In this document: piece by piece, positions 17,594 to 26,673 of the stretch
Position numbering within the stretch: position 1 is the first letter of the stretch
How the letters are laid out: the number at the start of each line of letters is the position of its first letter
NCBI RefSeq assembly: GCF_009928685.1
Contig: NZ_WWEO01000037.1
Span: 61,670 to 125,669 of the forward strand
DNA from: Mucilaginibacter agri
GTDB taxonomy: Bacteria > Bacteroidota > Bacteroidia > Sphingobacteriales > Sphingobacteriaceae
Direction of reading: 5' to 3'
Length of the DNA: 64,000 bases
The notes under the pieces: generated by a model
The model's database searches: none
The model's input: only the letters and a program-made list of their open reading frames with translations
Told to the model about the DNA's origin: nothing
Program-made: the position numbers and the translations under genes

Positions 17594-19798
17594 TCATGAT
17601 TTCCATGTGATTTTCATTAGCTGATTTCCGCTAATTAAAAATTCGATATGTCCATCTTTATGTACCCCCCCTGACAGGGCAGCATTGCCGCCCGTTAGTT
17701 TGAGATCAGGCAATTTCGATTTACCATTCTTAATGAGCATCAAGCGGCAATTTAACCGCTCGTCACCTTTTACGGTAAATGACACTTGCCCTTTATTGTA
17801 CTTAAAATCAGCCGTGGGGTAGTCACTGAATATTATAAACTCTTCGCCGGGTATTTTATGGAAATGGCGAGGTATAATTCCAAATGCCACGCCGGCACCG
17901 TATACTTCCTGTCCGACAGTGCCGGACTGTTCCCAGCCGTCATGAATATCTTCTATCGCAATCCATAGCTTGTGGTCCACCTGGCCAGTTTTTACATCAT
18001 CAGACAGCATTTCCTTTGGCAGATTTGGCGGGTAATAATAAGGTGCTCGATGTAACAGGTATTTGATAAATTCAGAAATTAGCATAGTTACCGATGGCAG
18101 GATCTCTTCATCCTCCGCATACAACAGGAAATTGTGTAATGCGGCAAAAACCTCCTGCTCTTCATATGCTGCAGTATAGGGTGCATCATTTAGCGGAAAC
18201 ATCGCAAAAAATGTCCGGTAGTCCTTAGCAAATCCGTAGTTACATTCCCATAACTGAAAATTCTTGGATATATTGGCGAGACAGAGGTAAGCCAGATCGA
18301 GGTAATTCTTTTCTTTTGTCTCCTTGTAAAGCCAAAGCATCGCGTTGGCGCCGAAGGCGGTGTTGTTGGCCTGGTAAAACAAGTCAAAGCCTTTGCTGTG
18401 CAGTGTTTTCGCGGCTTTTTTGGCCTCCAGCAGGTACTTATTTTCTTTGGTTAGTTGCCAGGCATGCAACATAACTAGCGCGTAAAGACCAGCAACATCT
18501 TTCTCACCGCCTTTACCGGGCTGAGTTTCGGCTTTAATAACCTCCAAGGTTTCCATGTTATACATTACGGGCCAGTTATATTTAAAATGACGTGCAACCC
18601 GAATCGTAAAATCCAAAGAATTCAGGAACAACTTTTTGGCTTGCTCATCGCCGCGTAAACCTAATCGGCCCAAATTCAGCATTGGATGATGCAGGTACCA
18701 AGAATCCATTACATTGGGCTTCAATTGTTCTTCATCGCCGCTTAATTGGTTTGCCAGTGCGGGAAGGAATCGGACTACCGTCTTGAGTTCTTCGCTATAA
18801 AAAGCATCCAGCCCGTTTTTAATTTTCTTTATGGCTGGCAGTTCAGCCTGGCACCAGTCGTGATAGTCTGTAAGTGGCAGCAATACAGCCAGCTGCACCA
18901 TCAGTTCAGGAGGCGTTGCGTAATCCGCTACATAAGCATTCAGGTAATCCTCTTCCGCGCCATGTGACCAGCAGCCATGACTAAATTCTAAATCGTGCAG
19001 GCCTTGGTCGACCATACCCAGCCAATTAAAATATTCAACTGCGGGTTTCGGGAGATATAGATAAATATCGGCAAGTAAGTTCAGAAATTGCTTTGAAAGC
19101 TCCAACTCATCTTTTGGTTGCTCTGGGCTGAAGACGATAAAGGCATCCGAAAGCACGATCTCCTTATCCGCAGGCAGCGGCTTTTCTTTCAGGGTCGGCG
19201 GTAAAGCGAAGCCAAGCTCCGGCCAGCTGCCGCCGACTACATTGCCAAGCGAAGTTTCCGTTGCATGTGCGTAAGCATTTAAAGCTGTTAAATTTTGGAA
19301 ATAGAGCAGGGCGCCCGATGCCGGCTTATCCAAGGTAACATACTGAAGGCCCGATCGCGTGCCGATTTGGCTGACATGCACCGTGCCTGTAGGCTTTGCT
19401 TGCTTGTCTACAGGACCCGTAATCACCATGTCTCTGGGCCAGAATGGCATTAAAAGCTGCTCACGTGTTTTTAAGGTCGTGGTATAATGCAGCAAAGGTT
19501 TACCGGGTTCGGGAAAACTCACATTAACTTGATGATCGCCAATGCTGGAGTTAAGGTTGATCTTGATCCCGTCTGTCTCCCGGACAATTTTGCCTGAAGT
19601 CAAATAGCCGTTGGGCGCGTATGCGGGCCTAAGGACCACTTGGGTGCCTTTAGGACAGGTGGCCACGATCCACAGCGAATTGCCGAGAAGGTGGACTTTG
19701 AACGTATAACCATCAATTTCTTCGGTGGCGATAGTCGGCTGATCTCGTTTATGGAAAAGATTTTCTACTGCGCGGGCCCAAGGTGAAAGTGCGTCCAT
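17594..19798 (-). CDS. large hypothetical protein, six-hairpin glycosidase-like
   Basis: A 734-residue protein without signal peptide. Residues 1-230 are beta-rich. Residues 250-640 are helical repeats rich in aromatic residues with blocks such as 'NWPVMYNMETLEV', 'AGLYALVMLHAWQLT' and 'YLLEAKKAAKTL', reminiscent of (alpha/alpha)6 barrels of glycoside hydrolases. A beta-rich end follows. No catalytic motif could be assigned, so activity is unknown; a cytoplasmic sugar- or polymer-handling enzyme is one possibility. It is divergent from the manganese catalase gene, with 270 bases between starts. Confidence 0.5.
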   Translation of the reverse strand: MDALSPWARAVENLFHKRDQPTIATEEIDGYTFKVHLLGNSLWIVATCPKGTQVVLRPAYAPNGYLTSGKIVRETDGIKINLNSSIGDHQVNVSFPEPGKPLLHYTTTLKTREQLLMPFWPRDMVITGPVDKQAKPTGTVHVSQIGTRSGLQYVTLDKPASGALLYFQNLTALNAYAHATETSLGNVVGGSWPELGFALPPTLKEKPLPADKEIVLSDAFIVFSPEQPKDELELSKQFLNLLADIYLYLPKPAVEYFNWLGMVDQGLHDLEFSHGCWSHGAEEDYLNAYVADYATPPELMVQLAVLLPLTDYHDWCQAELPAIKKIKNGLDAFYSEELKTVVRFLPALANQLSGDEEQLKPNVMDSWYLHHPMLNLGRLGLRGDEQAKKLFLNSLDFTIRVARHFKYNWPVMYNMETLEVIKAETQPGKGGEKDVAGLYALVMLHAWQLTKENKYLLEAKKAAKTLHSKGFDLFYQANNTAFGANAMLWLYKETKEKNYLDLAYLCLANISKNFQLWECNYGFAKDYRTFFAMFPLNDAPYTAAYEEQEVFAALHNFLLYAEDEEILPSVTMLISEFIKYLLHRAPYYYPPNLPKEMLSDDVKTGQVDHKLWIAIEDIHDGWEQSGTVGQEVYGAGVAFGIIPRHFHKIPGEEFIIFSDYPTADFKYNKGQVSFTVKGDERLNCRLMLIKNGKSKLPDLKLTGGNAALSGGVHKDGHIEFLISGNQLMKITWKS

Positions 19799-20069
19799 TG
19801 TATCAAATTTTAATTGCTGAATAAAAATTTATTACACCGAGAACGCGTCGGTAAAGCGCCAATAAAAATAATTGTGTATCAAGAACCGCATATTTTCGAA
19901 AATGTTTTGCGCTCAGTTTGAATTTTTCAAAGCATATTAAAAAATAAGAAAATAAATTAACCAAAGGTGAAAACATTAATCGTTGGGGCCAGTTGTATTA
20001 GCACAGCTATTCCGCAATATAAGCCTTAGTCCGGCACATCAAATTCGTTTACCTTTTAAAATTACAGAA

Positions 20070-21014
20070 ATGTTTCATCACGTTAAATCACTACAATTTA
20101 ATGCTCGGGTTTCACGCCCCGACCCTCGCTTTGCCAACCTATTATTAGAACAATTCGGCGGAGAAAATGGAGAACTGGCAGCAGCTATGCAATATTTTAC
20201 TCAGGCTTTTGGTGCTAAAATGCCCCATCCTGACAAATACGATATGCTGATGGATATTGCCACCGAGGAGTTTTCTCACCTGGAGATCGTAGGCGCTACG
20301 ATTCAAATGTTATTGAAAGGCGTCAACGGCGAGCTGAAAGACGCGGCCGAACAAACCGATTTCATGGTGGCTATGAACGGCAAGGCTGCAAAAGAAAGTG
20401 TAATTCATGCGGCGCTTACCGCTAATCCACAATTTCCGATCATTACCGGTGGCGGTCCGACACTGCGTAATAGCCAGGGAATACCATGGTGTGCCAGCTA
20501 CATTCATTCTAATGGTGATTTGACTGTTGATCTGCGCAGCAACCTCGCCTCAGAATCTCGTGCCAAACTGGTATATGAGCACCTGATGAAATTTACAGAT
20601 GATCCGTATGTGAAGGAAACGCTGTCATTCTTAATGACTCGGGAAGTAACCCACTATAAAATGTTCGAGGCGGCTTTAGATAGCATCCAGCCGAACTTCC
20701 CTCCGGGGGTATTAGGCGCCGATCCCCGTTACCTGCAAAATGTTTATAATCTATCCGACGGTACTGTACGCGGCCCATGGAATGAAGGCGAAATCAAAGG
20801 TATGGGCAAAGAATTTAAATATGTATCCAATCCATTAGAACAGGTACAGGAAACTGAAGGCCAAACCAATTTGCCGGAAGATTTTAGCAAAGAATTAGAA
20901 GCCAGCAAGGAATTAGATATGGAAATGAGCGACATTAAAAGTACTGAAGTCAAAAATGCGGAGCCCGAAGGTGTTGCGCAGTGGAGCGCCTATTCAGAAC
21001 CTATAGAAAAGTAG
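20070..21014 (+). CDS. manganese (non-haem) catalase
   Basis: A 314-residue dimanganese catalase, which breaks down hydrogen peroxide in the cytoplasm without haem. The fold is a four-helix bundle: metal ligands are visible as E35 in 'GENGELAAAMQYF', E67 and H70 in 'ATEEFSHLEIVG', and later a Glu in 'LASESRAKLVYEHL' and a His in 'REVTHYKMFEAAL'. The start MFHHVKSLQF at 20070 is chosen over an upstream in-frame codon because family members begin this way. The last 50 residues are acidic and variable. It complements the haem catalase at 53145. Confidence 0.92.
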   Translation: MFHHVKSLQFNARVSRPDPRFANLLLEQFGGENGELAAAMQYFTQAFGAKMPHPDKYDMLMDIATEEFSHLEIVGATIQMLLKGVNGELKDAAEQTDFMVAMNGKAAKESVIHAALTANPQFPIITGGGPTLRNSQGIPWCASYIHSNGDLTVDLRSNLASESRAKLVYEHLMKFTDDPYVKETLSFLMTREVTHYKMFEAALDSIQPNFPPGVLGADPRYLQNVYNLSDGTVRGPWNEGEIKGMGKEFKYVSNPLEQVQETEGQTNLPEDFSKELEASKELDMEMSDIKSTEVKNAEPEGVAQWSAYSEPIEK

Positions 21015-21166
21015 GCTGACGAACTGGGTTTGCATCCTGGCGGCAGCTGGACTTACTGAATGCGTACATGTGTGTGCATTTCAAAAGAGGGTAAAGATGG
21101 AAATCGTATTTTTTAATAAAAGTCACGAAAATATAATTAAGGGTTAATTGATAATCAAAAAATAAC

Positions 21167-21298
21167 ATGAGTAAAGATAAAGGCGGAAAGAACATAAAAA
21201 AGGCACCTGCCAGTGAAGAGAAGAAAAGTACGTCTGATTACCAGGCAGGAAAAAAGACGGTTTCTAAAGACGAAGCAACTAACAACAAAAAGAAATAG
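21167..21298 (+). CDS. 43-residue Lys-rich peptide
   Basis: A short frame, MSKDKGGKNIKKAP..., entirely hydrophilic and rich in Lys, Ser and Thr, ending in KKK. Probably disordered. Its position between the catalase and the 83-residue gene, on the same strand and with short gaps, supports a real small gene. No family recognised. Confidence 0.45.
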   Translation: MSKDKGGKNIKKAPASEEKKSTSDYQAGKKTVSKDEATNNKKK

Positions 21299-21353
21299 GT
21301 CCGGAGCGATAATTGACCTCCAGATAGGGAATTAATCTAATTAATAATTAACG

Positions 21354-21605
21354 ATGGAAAACAAACAAAACGACAAAAGTGAAGGTAGGGTTGCCACGGC
21401 GATTGAAGAACAAACCGCCAAATTACCTTCCGATTTATTTCTTTGGGCTGCGCTGGGGTCAATGACCGTTTCGCTCACTTTAAAGATTATGGCCAAAAAA
21501 CACACGGCTTTATTTGTTGGCCAATGGGCAGCACCATTTCTTCTTCTGGGTATTTACAACAAGTTGGTGAAACTGGAAGGTCACGATCAGTCTCATTTAC
21601 AATAG
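21354..21605 (+). CDS. small two-segment membrane protein, 83 aa
   Basis: An 83-residue protein with a polar N-terminus and two hydrophobic segments (about 27-45 'LFLWAALGSMTVSLTLKIM' and 52-70 'FVGQWAAPFLLLGIYNKLV'), ending in a short polar tail. Family not recognised with certainty. Same direction as the manganese catalase and the 43-residue peptide, so probably part of its transcript; a strong terminator follows 130 bases later. Confidence 0.6.
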   Translation: MENKQNDKSEGRVATAIEEQTAKLPSDLFLWAALGSMTVSLTLKIMAKKHTALFVGQWAAPFLLLGIYNKLVKLEGHDQSHLQ

Positions 21606-21734
21606 AAAAGCTCAAGTAGGTATTATTGGTTACATGAACTTCAACTTACTGTAGAGCAACGCGAAAAAAAATATCGGCATCTATCTATACCTTAAGAAAT
21701 CCAGCAAACGGATACTAACTGACCATTCTGAAGA

Positions 21735-21770
21735 AAGCACCTCGTCCCGACTTTGGACGAGGTGCTTGGT
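21735..21770 (+). terminator. strong hairpin terminator
   Basis: A perfect 13-bp stem, AAGCACCTCGTCC / GGACGAGGTGCTT, with a 7-base loop, ends the catalase gene group. The T tract is weak (GGTTT). Confidence 0.7.
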
Positions 21771-21811
21771 TTACAGAAAGCTAAGTTTGCAGATTATAAA
21801 TTCAAATTAAA

Positions 21812-22021
21812 ATGTTCCAAACACACGGAAGAGTACGTGCATCGGCGAAACGGAATCAGATAGCAGTTAAGTTTGCTGATGATAATCAATTGACGCACGC
21901 GAAAAACGAATTCGTCGCCGACGGGCGATGGGAAGAAGAAGAGCACTGTTTAAAAGCTGCCGAAAAGTCTAAACCGGCCCACCATTTGTACGCTGGAAAT
22001 AATCTAACAAAAACGCCATGA
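21812..22021 (+). CDS. 69-residue protein coupled to the PAS kinase
   Basis: A 69-residue hydrophilic protein, MFQTHGRVRASAK..., rich in Lys, Glu and His, with no membrane segment. Its TGA overlaps the ATG of the histidine kinase gene (ATGA at 22018-22021), a typical sign of translational coupling. No family recognised. Either a small regulator or partner of the kinase, or a leader frame. Confidence 0.5.
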   Translation: MFQTHGRVRASAKRNQIAVKFADDNQLTHAKNEFVADGRWEEEEHCLKAAEKSKPAHHLYAGNNLTKTP

Positions 22022-23088
22022 TTAACGTTTCCGACAGCTTGTTACAGATGGTTGAAAGCTCTCAACAACTCTACTTTTCGTACAGCTTAGCAAGTGAACG
22101 TGTTATTTACCTTAATCCAGCGTTTAAGGATTTTTTCCAAGCGGAGGAAGCAACCTTTACCATTCCTGCCTTACTGGCTATGGTACACCGGGAGGATAAA
22201 GATTATGTAATTTCGAGATTTGTGGCCTGCACGGCAGGGAAAAATGTGGAACAGATCGAATGTCGTATAGTTAGGGGAGAAGAAATGCGGCACATCAATA
22301 TTTCAGCATATCTAGTTTCAACTGACGACGAGCGATTATTAATGGGGTATGCCGAGGACATAACAGCCGCCAAAACACAGCTAAACATTATCAGTAAGCA
22401 TAATGCAAAGAAGAATTCTGTACTAAGTATCCTGGCGCATGATCTGGCGGGTCCAATCGGCGTGATACAAAATTTATCTGATTTGCTACATCGCGAAGCG
22501 GTACAATGGCAAAGCTCGAGAGCTAATGAATATATCGAGTTGGTCAATAAAATCAGTAAAAGCTGCATTAAGCTGATCAGAGATTTTCTCGATCATGAGT
22601 TTTTGGAAAGTGCGGGCGTTAGCCTGGTGAAGAAGCGGGTTAACCTCACGGAGAAAATAAAGGACCAAACGGAGCAGTACCTTCGTAATCAAAATAAGCT
22701 TCATAAAGAAATTTCGTTCGTTGTTAATCAATCCGAGATCTATATTGAGGTCGACGAAGATAAATTTTTGCAGGTTATCAATAATTTACTCTCAAACGCC
22801 CTTAAATTCACCAGAGACGGCGGAAGAATCGTTGTTTCAGTCGAAGAACGCGAACAGAGTGTTATGATCAAAGTGGCGGATGATGGTATTGGTATACCAG
22901 AACGATTCCATGAAACACTTTTTGAAAAATTTAGTGAAGCAAGGAGGACTGGCTTAAAAGGCGAGCACTCTACCGGGCTAGGGATGTCAATTATTAAAAC
23001 TATTGTAGAATGGCATCATGGAAAAATCTGGTTCGAAAGTATTGAAAATCAAGGAACGACTTTTTTTATAGAGTTGCCGAAATCCTAA
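22018..23088 (+). CDS. PAS-domain sensor histidine kinase
   Basis: A 356-residue cytoplasmic kinase with no membrane segments. A PAS-like sensor fold covers about 5-120. The HisKA helix carries the phospho-His in 'SILAHDLAGPIG' (about 141). The ATPase domain has the N box 'NNLLSNALKFT', G1 'DDGIGIP' and G2 'STGLGMSIIK'. It has no partner regulator next to it, and the domain set is that of soluble PAS kinases whose ligand is unknown. The 69-residue upstream frame is coupled to it. Confidence 0.85.
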   Translation: MINVSDSLLQMVESSQQLYFSYSLASERVIYLNPAFKDFFQAEEATFTIPALLAMVHREDKDYVISRFVACTAGKNVEQIECRIVRGEEMRHINISAYLVSTDDERLLMGYAEDITAAKTQLNIISKHNAKKNSVLSILAHDLAGPIGVIQNLSDLLHREAVQWQSSRANEYIELVNKISKSCIKLIRDFLDHEFLESAGVSLVKKRVNLTEKIKDQTEQYLRNQNKLHKEISFVVNQSEIYIEVDEDKFLQVINNLLSNALKFTRDGGRIVVSVEEREQSVMIKVADDGIGIPERFHETLFEKFSEARRTGLKGEHSTGLGMSIIKTIVEWHHGKIWFESIENQGTTFFIELPKS

Positions 23089-23165
23089 CCTGTGAACTTA
23101 AAGCTCCTATACTACTCACGTGGATTTATTTTCGCAAAATCAGTAAAAAATAGATAAGTATGTTG

Positions 23166-23543
23166 TCAATCATTGCATTGTACCGGTTGTGCAAGTCCCT
23201 CCAAAAGCCCGTTGTAAGATTTCAGGAGCACCAGGTATTTATTTATCCAATAAGCTTCAGAGCTCTCCGGTGGAACCGGGTTCCCATTTTTCATTTGAGA
23301 ATCTTCTAATTCACTTTCGAGACTACTAAAGTGACCCTTTGGAAAAAGATCTGGAAAATCCGGTGAAAAGTCACAATTCAACGCGTGTGCAATTCGCTCA
23401 ATGGTTTGAATGTTTAATTTGCGACAATTAAACCAATTGTGAACAGATCGCCTGTTTACTCCGGTCAGACGTGCTACATCGCCAACGCTATACCCGCTAA
23501 TTTTAATTTTCCTCTCAATAATACGACCGTAATGTAATTCCAT
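23166..23543 (-). CDS. XRE-like helix-turn-helix regulator
   Basis: A 125-residue protein. Residues 5-60 form a helix-turn-helix ('YSVGDVARLTGVNRRSVHNWF', 'NIQTIERIAHALNCDF'), typical of XRE-type DNA-binding proteins. The C-terminal half is helical and may dimerise. It is convergent with the PAS kinase. The likely target is its own promoter, but no operator is visible in the 335 bases upstream. Confidence 0.75.
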   Translation of the reverse strand: MELHYGRIIERKIKISGYSVGDVARLTGVNRRSVHNWFNCRKLNIQTIERIAHALNCDFSPDFPDLFPKGHFSSLESELEDSQMKNGNPVPPESSEAYWINKYLVLLKSYNGLLEGLAQPVQCND

Positions 23544-23878
23544 AAGCTTAATTTAAAACGTGGTTTAGGTTTTTGATGATAAGTTCTTTATCACATTGCC
23601 AATTGAAACGACACGATAATAGTCAGCACCGCTAAACCAAGTGAAGCGCGAAGCTGGGTACAATTCTAACAAATGGGAATTTTACCACTCGCGTATTTTA
23701 GCCCTAATAAATTTTGATTATTACGCTATATTACGCTAAGTAATTCTTGGGGAACTTTCGTTATCAGAAATCATAACTGCAGAATTAGATGTTTTCTACC
23801 CTGATGTTAGTCTCGTCTTTAAATAGCCGTGTCCATTTGTTGTTAATACTATGACATGGTGAGTAACCCATTTATCGA
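23544..23878. other. 335-base gap without a gene
   Basis: Lies between the XRE gene start and the YihY gene stop. It should hold the XRE promoter. No frame or clear hairpin was supported. Confidence 0.4.
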
Positions 23879-24847
23879 CTAACTTTTTTCAGGTTCAATA
23901 TTATGCTGTTTGGGTAAAACATCAACGTCTTGTTCCGATTCTTTTTGCTCGATATGGACTGCAAATTCAGCCGGAGCGATTTTAACTCCTTTAAAATCGG
24001 CATAAGCTCGCGTAAACTCTGCACCAAAATATAGTATGGCTGCTGTATAGTATACCCAAAGCAGGATAACGATTAACGATCCTGCCGCACCATAAGTAGA
24101 ACTGGTACCGGACTTCTCAATATAAATTCCAATAAGCAAACGTCCAATCATAAAGAGTACCGCAGTGAAAATTGCTCCGGACCGAACGTCTTTCCAGGCT
24201 ATCTTGACATCGGGAAGTACTTTAAAGATCACGCCAAAAAGTACTGCAATTACTACAAAGCTGATGACGATATTAATAACGTTAAAAACGATTACTGTAA
24301 TGTCAGGAAGAAAGGTTTTTAACCGTTCGCTAAGCGCCAATAATGCGCCGTTTAGAACAAGGGAAACTAACAACAAAAAGCCTAGTGTGACAATCAAAGA
24401 ACCGGACAACAATCGGTCTTTCACCAGCTTCAACCAGCCTTTTTTTGGTTTAGGTTTTACTTGCCAAATCATATTGATTGACTCCTGAATCTCGCCAAAC
24501 ACCGTAGTCGCGCCGATAATCAGGGTGATTATTCCGATGATCACTGACATTGTGGATTTTCCTGACATTTCCAGATGCTTGATCATGTCTTGGATCTGCT
24601 TGGCGGCGTCGTTACCAACCATGCCATTTATTTCAGAAAAAACTTTTCCCTGAATGGCGTCCTTTCCTAAAAAAATTCCTGCCATGGAAATCAGCAGCAG
24701 TAACAGCGGTGCTAAAGAAAATATCGTGTAATAGGCTAACGAAGCACTGAACTTCAAGGCCCGGTCATCCATAAAACCATTGAAAGCAGCTTTAACAATT
24801 TTTATACCGTTGCGCAAAGCGTCTTTCGTGAAGTATTCTTGTATCAT
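23879..24847 (-). CDS. YihY/BrkB family membrane protein
   Basis: A 322-residue inner-membrane protein with about six membrane segments. The N-terminal block 'FSASLAYYTIFSLAPLLLLLISM' and 'IIGATTVFGEIQESINMIW' plus the later 'GAAGSLIVILLWVYYTAAILYFGAEF' are the family signature. Once labelled ribonuclease BN, it is now regarded as an uncharacterised integral membrane family. The C-terminus is polar and acidic. It is followed on the same strand by nothing; a 149-residue membrane protein lies upstream in the same direction, 126 bases away. Confidence 0.9.
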   Translation of the reverse strand: MIQEYFTKDALRNGIKIVKAAFNGFMDDRALKFSASLAYYTIFSLAPLLLLLISMAGIFLGKDAIQGKVFSEINGMVGNDAAKQIQDMIKHLEMSGKSTMSVIIGIITLIIGATTVFGEIQESINMIWQVKPKPKKGWLKLVKDRLLSGSLIVTLGFLLLVSLVLNGALLALSERLKTFLPDITVIVFNVINIVISFVVIAVLFGVIFKVLPDVKIAWKDVRSGAIFTAVLFMIGRLLIGIYIEKSGTSSTYGAAGSLIVILLWVYYTAAILYFGAEFTRAYADFKGVKIAPAEFAVHIEQKESEQDVDVLPKQHNIEPEKS

Positions 24848-24973
24848 ATTGAACGATGTTAAGCTTATGTTTATAATGGATAATTGAATGTTTCGTGCTT
24901 AATTACAAATGGCGAGATAAGTAGTGGTACACTCGGCTTCTTACAAAACTTATTCACCTGATTTACTTTACTG

Positions 24974-25423
24974 TTAAAGCGACCTTTTCCGGAGGACTTT
25001 AAGGGAGATCGCGGATACCAATCCTCCGATAGTGTACAAGGCAACGGTTAATAATTTTGTTTTCTCCGTACGGTTGACCGGTGCATCGCTCAGGCCCATC
25101 GGGCCTGGCAATTCTAAAGCGCCAATGCCCGCTGTCAGGCCAACAAGGGTTCCTGTTAAAAGGATGAACTTATTCTTTGCAAAGCCAATGGTGCTATAAT
25201 ACAGGGTGTTGCTGAAAATATCTCCCGCGAAAGTCGCTGCAAATAGCGCATTACCTGTGAGTGGCATTAGTCCTAACGATAGCATACTTTCGGTTAGTAC
25301 TTCCTCGCCTACCAGATCCACCCGGGGCGCATCATCGTCAAAACACTTAATAGTTTGATGGATAATATTTAATGCTACTGCACCAGCAAGGCCGGCAATA
25401 ATATTCGTCATGATTTTTTTCAT
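24974..25423 (-). CDS. small multi-pass membrane protein, 149 aa
   Basis: A 149-residue protein with four or five hydrophobic segments ('IIAGLAGAVALNII', 'FAATFAGDIFSNTLYY', 'LTGTLVGLTAGIGAL', 'LTVALYTIGGLVSAISL') and a conserved loop 'GLSDAPVNRTEKTK'. The family is not named here. Two damaged copies exist in the window (1072-1362 and 14185-14340), so this is the intact member of a locally duplicated set. Next to the YihY protein on the same strand. Confidence 0.7.
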   Translation of the reverse strand: MKKIMTNIIAGLAGAVALNIIHQTIKCFDDDAPRVDLVGEEVLTESMLSLGLMPLTGNALFAATFAGDIFSNTLYYSTIGFAKNKFILLTGTLVGLTAGIGALELPGPMGLSDAPVNRTEKTKLLTVALYTIGGLVSAISLKVLRKRSL

Positions 25424-26673
25424 ATTCCGATTTCGTTTTGCTAATTGGACACGAAAGTTGATATGCCCATGAAAAACTGTTGGTATTGGTAGAACAAGAG
25501 ATGTGTGATTTAATTACTAATTAATTTATTTTCACAACAATATCATGATGTTATAGTTTGAGTAAATTGACATTAAGAGTTAATGCATTCTAAAATGTTC
25601 CATGCCTCGATAAAGTGCTGTTCGATTTAAGTATCACGATTGATTTAACTCGCACGCTTAAACAATTCATTTTAAATCGTAATGACCCTGGGGGAAACAA
25701 TTGGCAGATTTGGGGTTTGTTGAGAAAGGGTTTTTGTACCCTAAAAAGTTATACCACAGCTTGAGGTCGGGTCGTTGGACTGATTCTCGGAAGGTTAAAC
25801 TATCAACACATATAATTTTTGTAAGCGTGCCCGACAAAATAAATGAGTTCGAAGAACAGTTAAGCTTTCCTAAAGAATATTCCTTTAAACGTTACAATCA
25901 ACTGAGAAATGTGTTAACCCATCTACAATTATTTTTGTAGAAGGTGGCATTTTAAACAGATGGACAGATCCATCTTGATCTTGAAGTGACGGTGGAGCAT
26001 TCAACTGAAACCCTTATGACGCTTCATTACACAGCGAAAAAAAGTTAACGACTCTGAAACGAGTGTGGATGGAACATAAAATCGTATCGATTTTCAAAAT
26101 TTATGTGCCGGATCTTACGTTTAACGCCTGCCGAATGGTAATCTATTCGACAGATTAAGGAAGTTTTTCATTACCATAAGAAGCGCACTTTAATTGACTG
26201 AATATGGGAAATAACGGCTTAGTCACACTAATATGTGTTGGCGAGAATAAGAAATGATAAACGTAATTGCCATTTCACCACTTAAAAACTTTTTCGCAAA
26301 CTGGAATATAATTAACTGAAGAGCATCGTTAGTTACTTTTAACATGAGTCACCTGCTTCAAGGTTAATGTATCAAAATCCATAATTATTGAAGTATTCGA
26401 TCACGACCTGTCCTAAATCGAAGATTTCTAACATAAAAAAATTATTGCGAAAGGTTGCCCGCGCCTTATTTAAAATTCGGCAAATATTTTATGATTGATT
26501 AGAACACGCCGAAAATCGAGTAGACAGGATTGTAAAGCTCATAAATGAGTTTTATTATTGATGTTAATATCAATTAATTTAATTAATAAAATAAATATTT
26601 AACTAAATGTGTATTTGTGGCACGGTTATCCCTATAGCTGCATGCAAGAATAATCTGCAATTAATAAAAATAC
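25424..26673. other. 1.25-kb gap, mostly non-coding
   Basis: AT-rich, with stops scattered in all frames. One 79-codon frame on the plus strand at 25701-25940 (MADLGFVEKGFLYP...) has ordinary composition but no recognised family and no clear start site; it could be a small gene or a remnant and is given low trust. The last 100 bases should hold the promoter of the OmpA-like gene; TGTATTTG at about 26611-26618 is near, but not equal to, the -7 consensus. Confidence 0.4.

Noticed and set aside
25701..25940. 79-codon plus-strand frame as a gene
   Set aside because: No ribosome site, family or conserved neighbour; kept only as a note in the gap entry.
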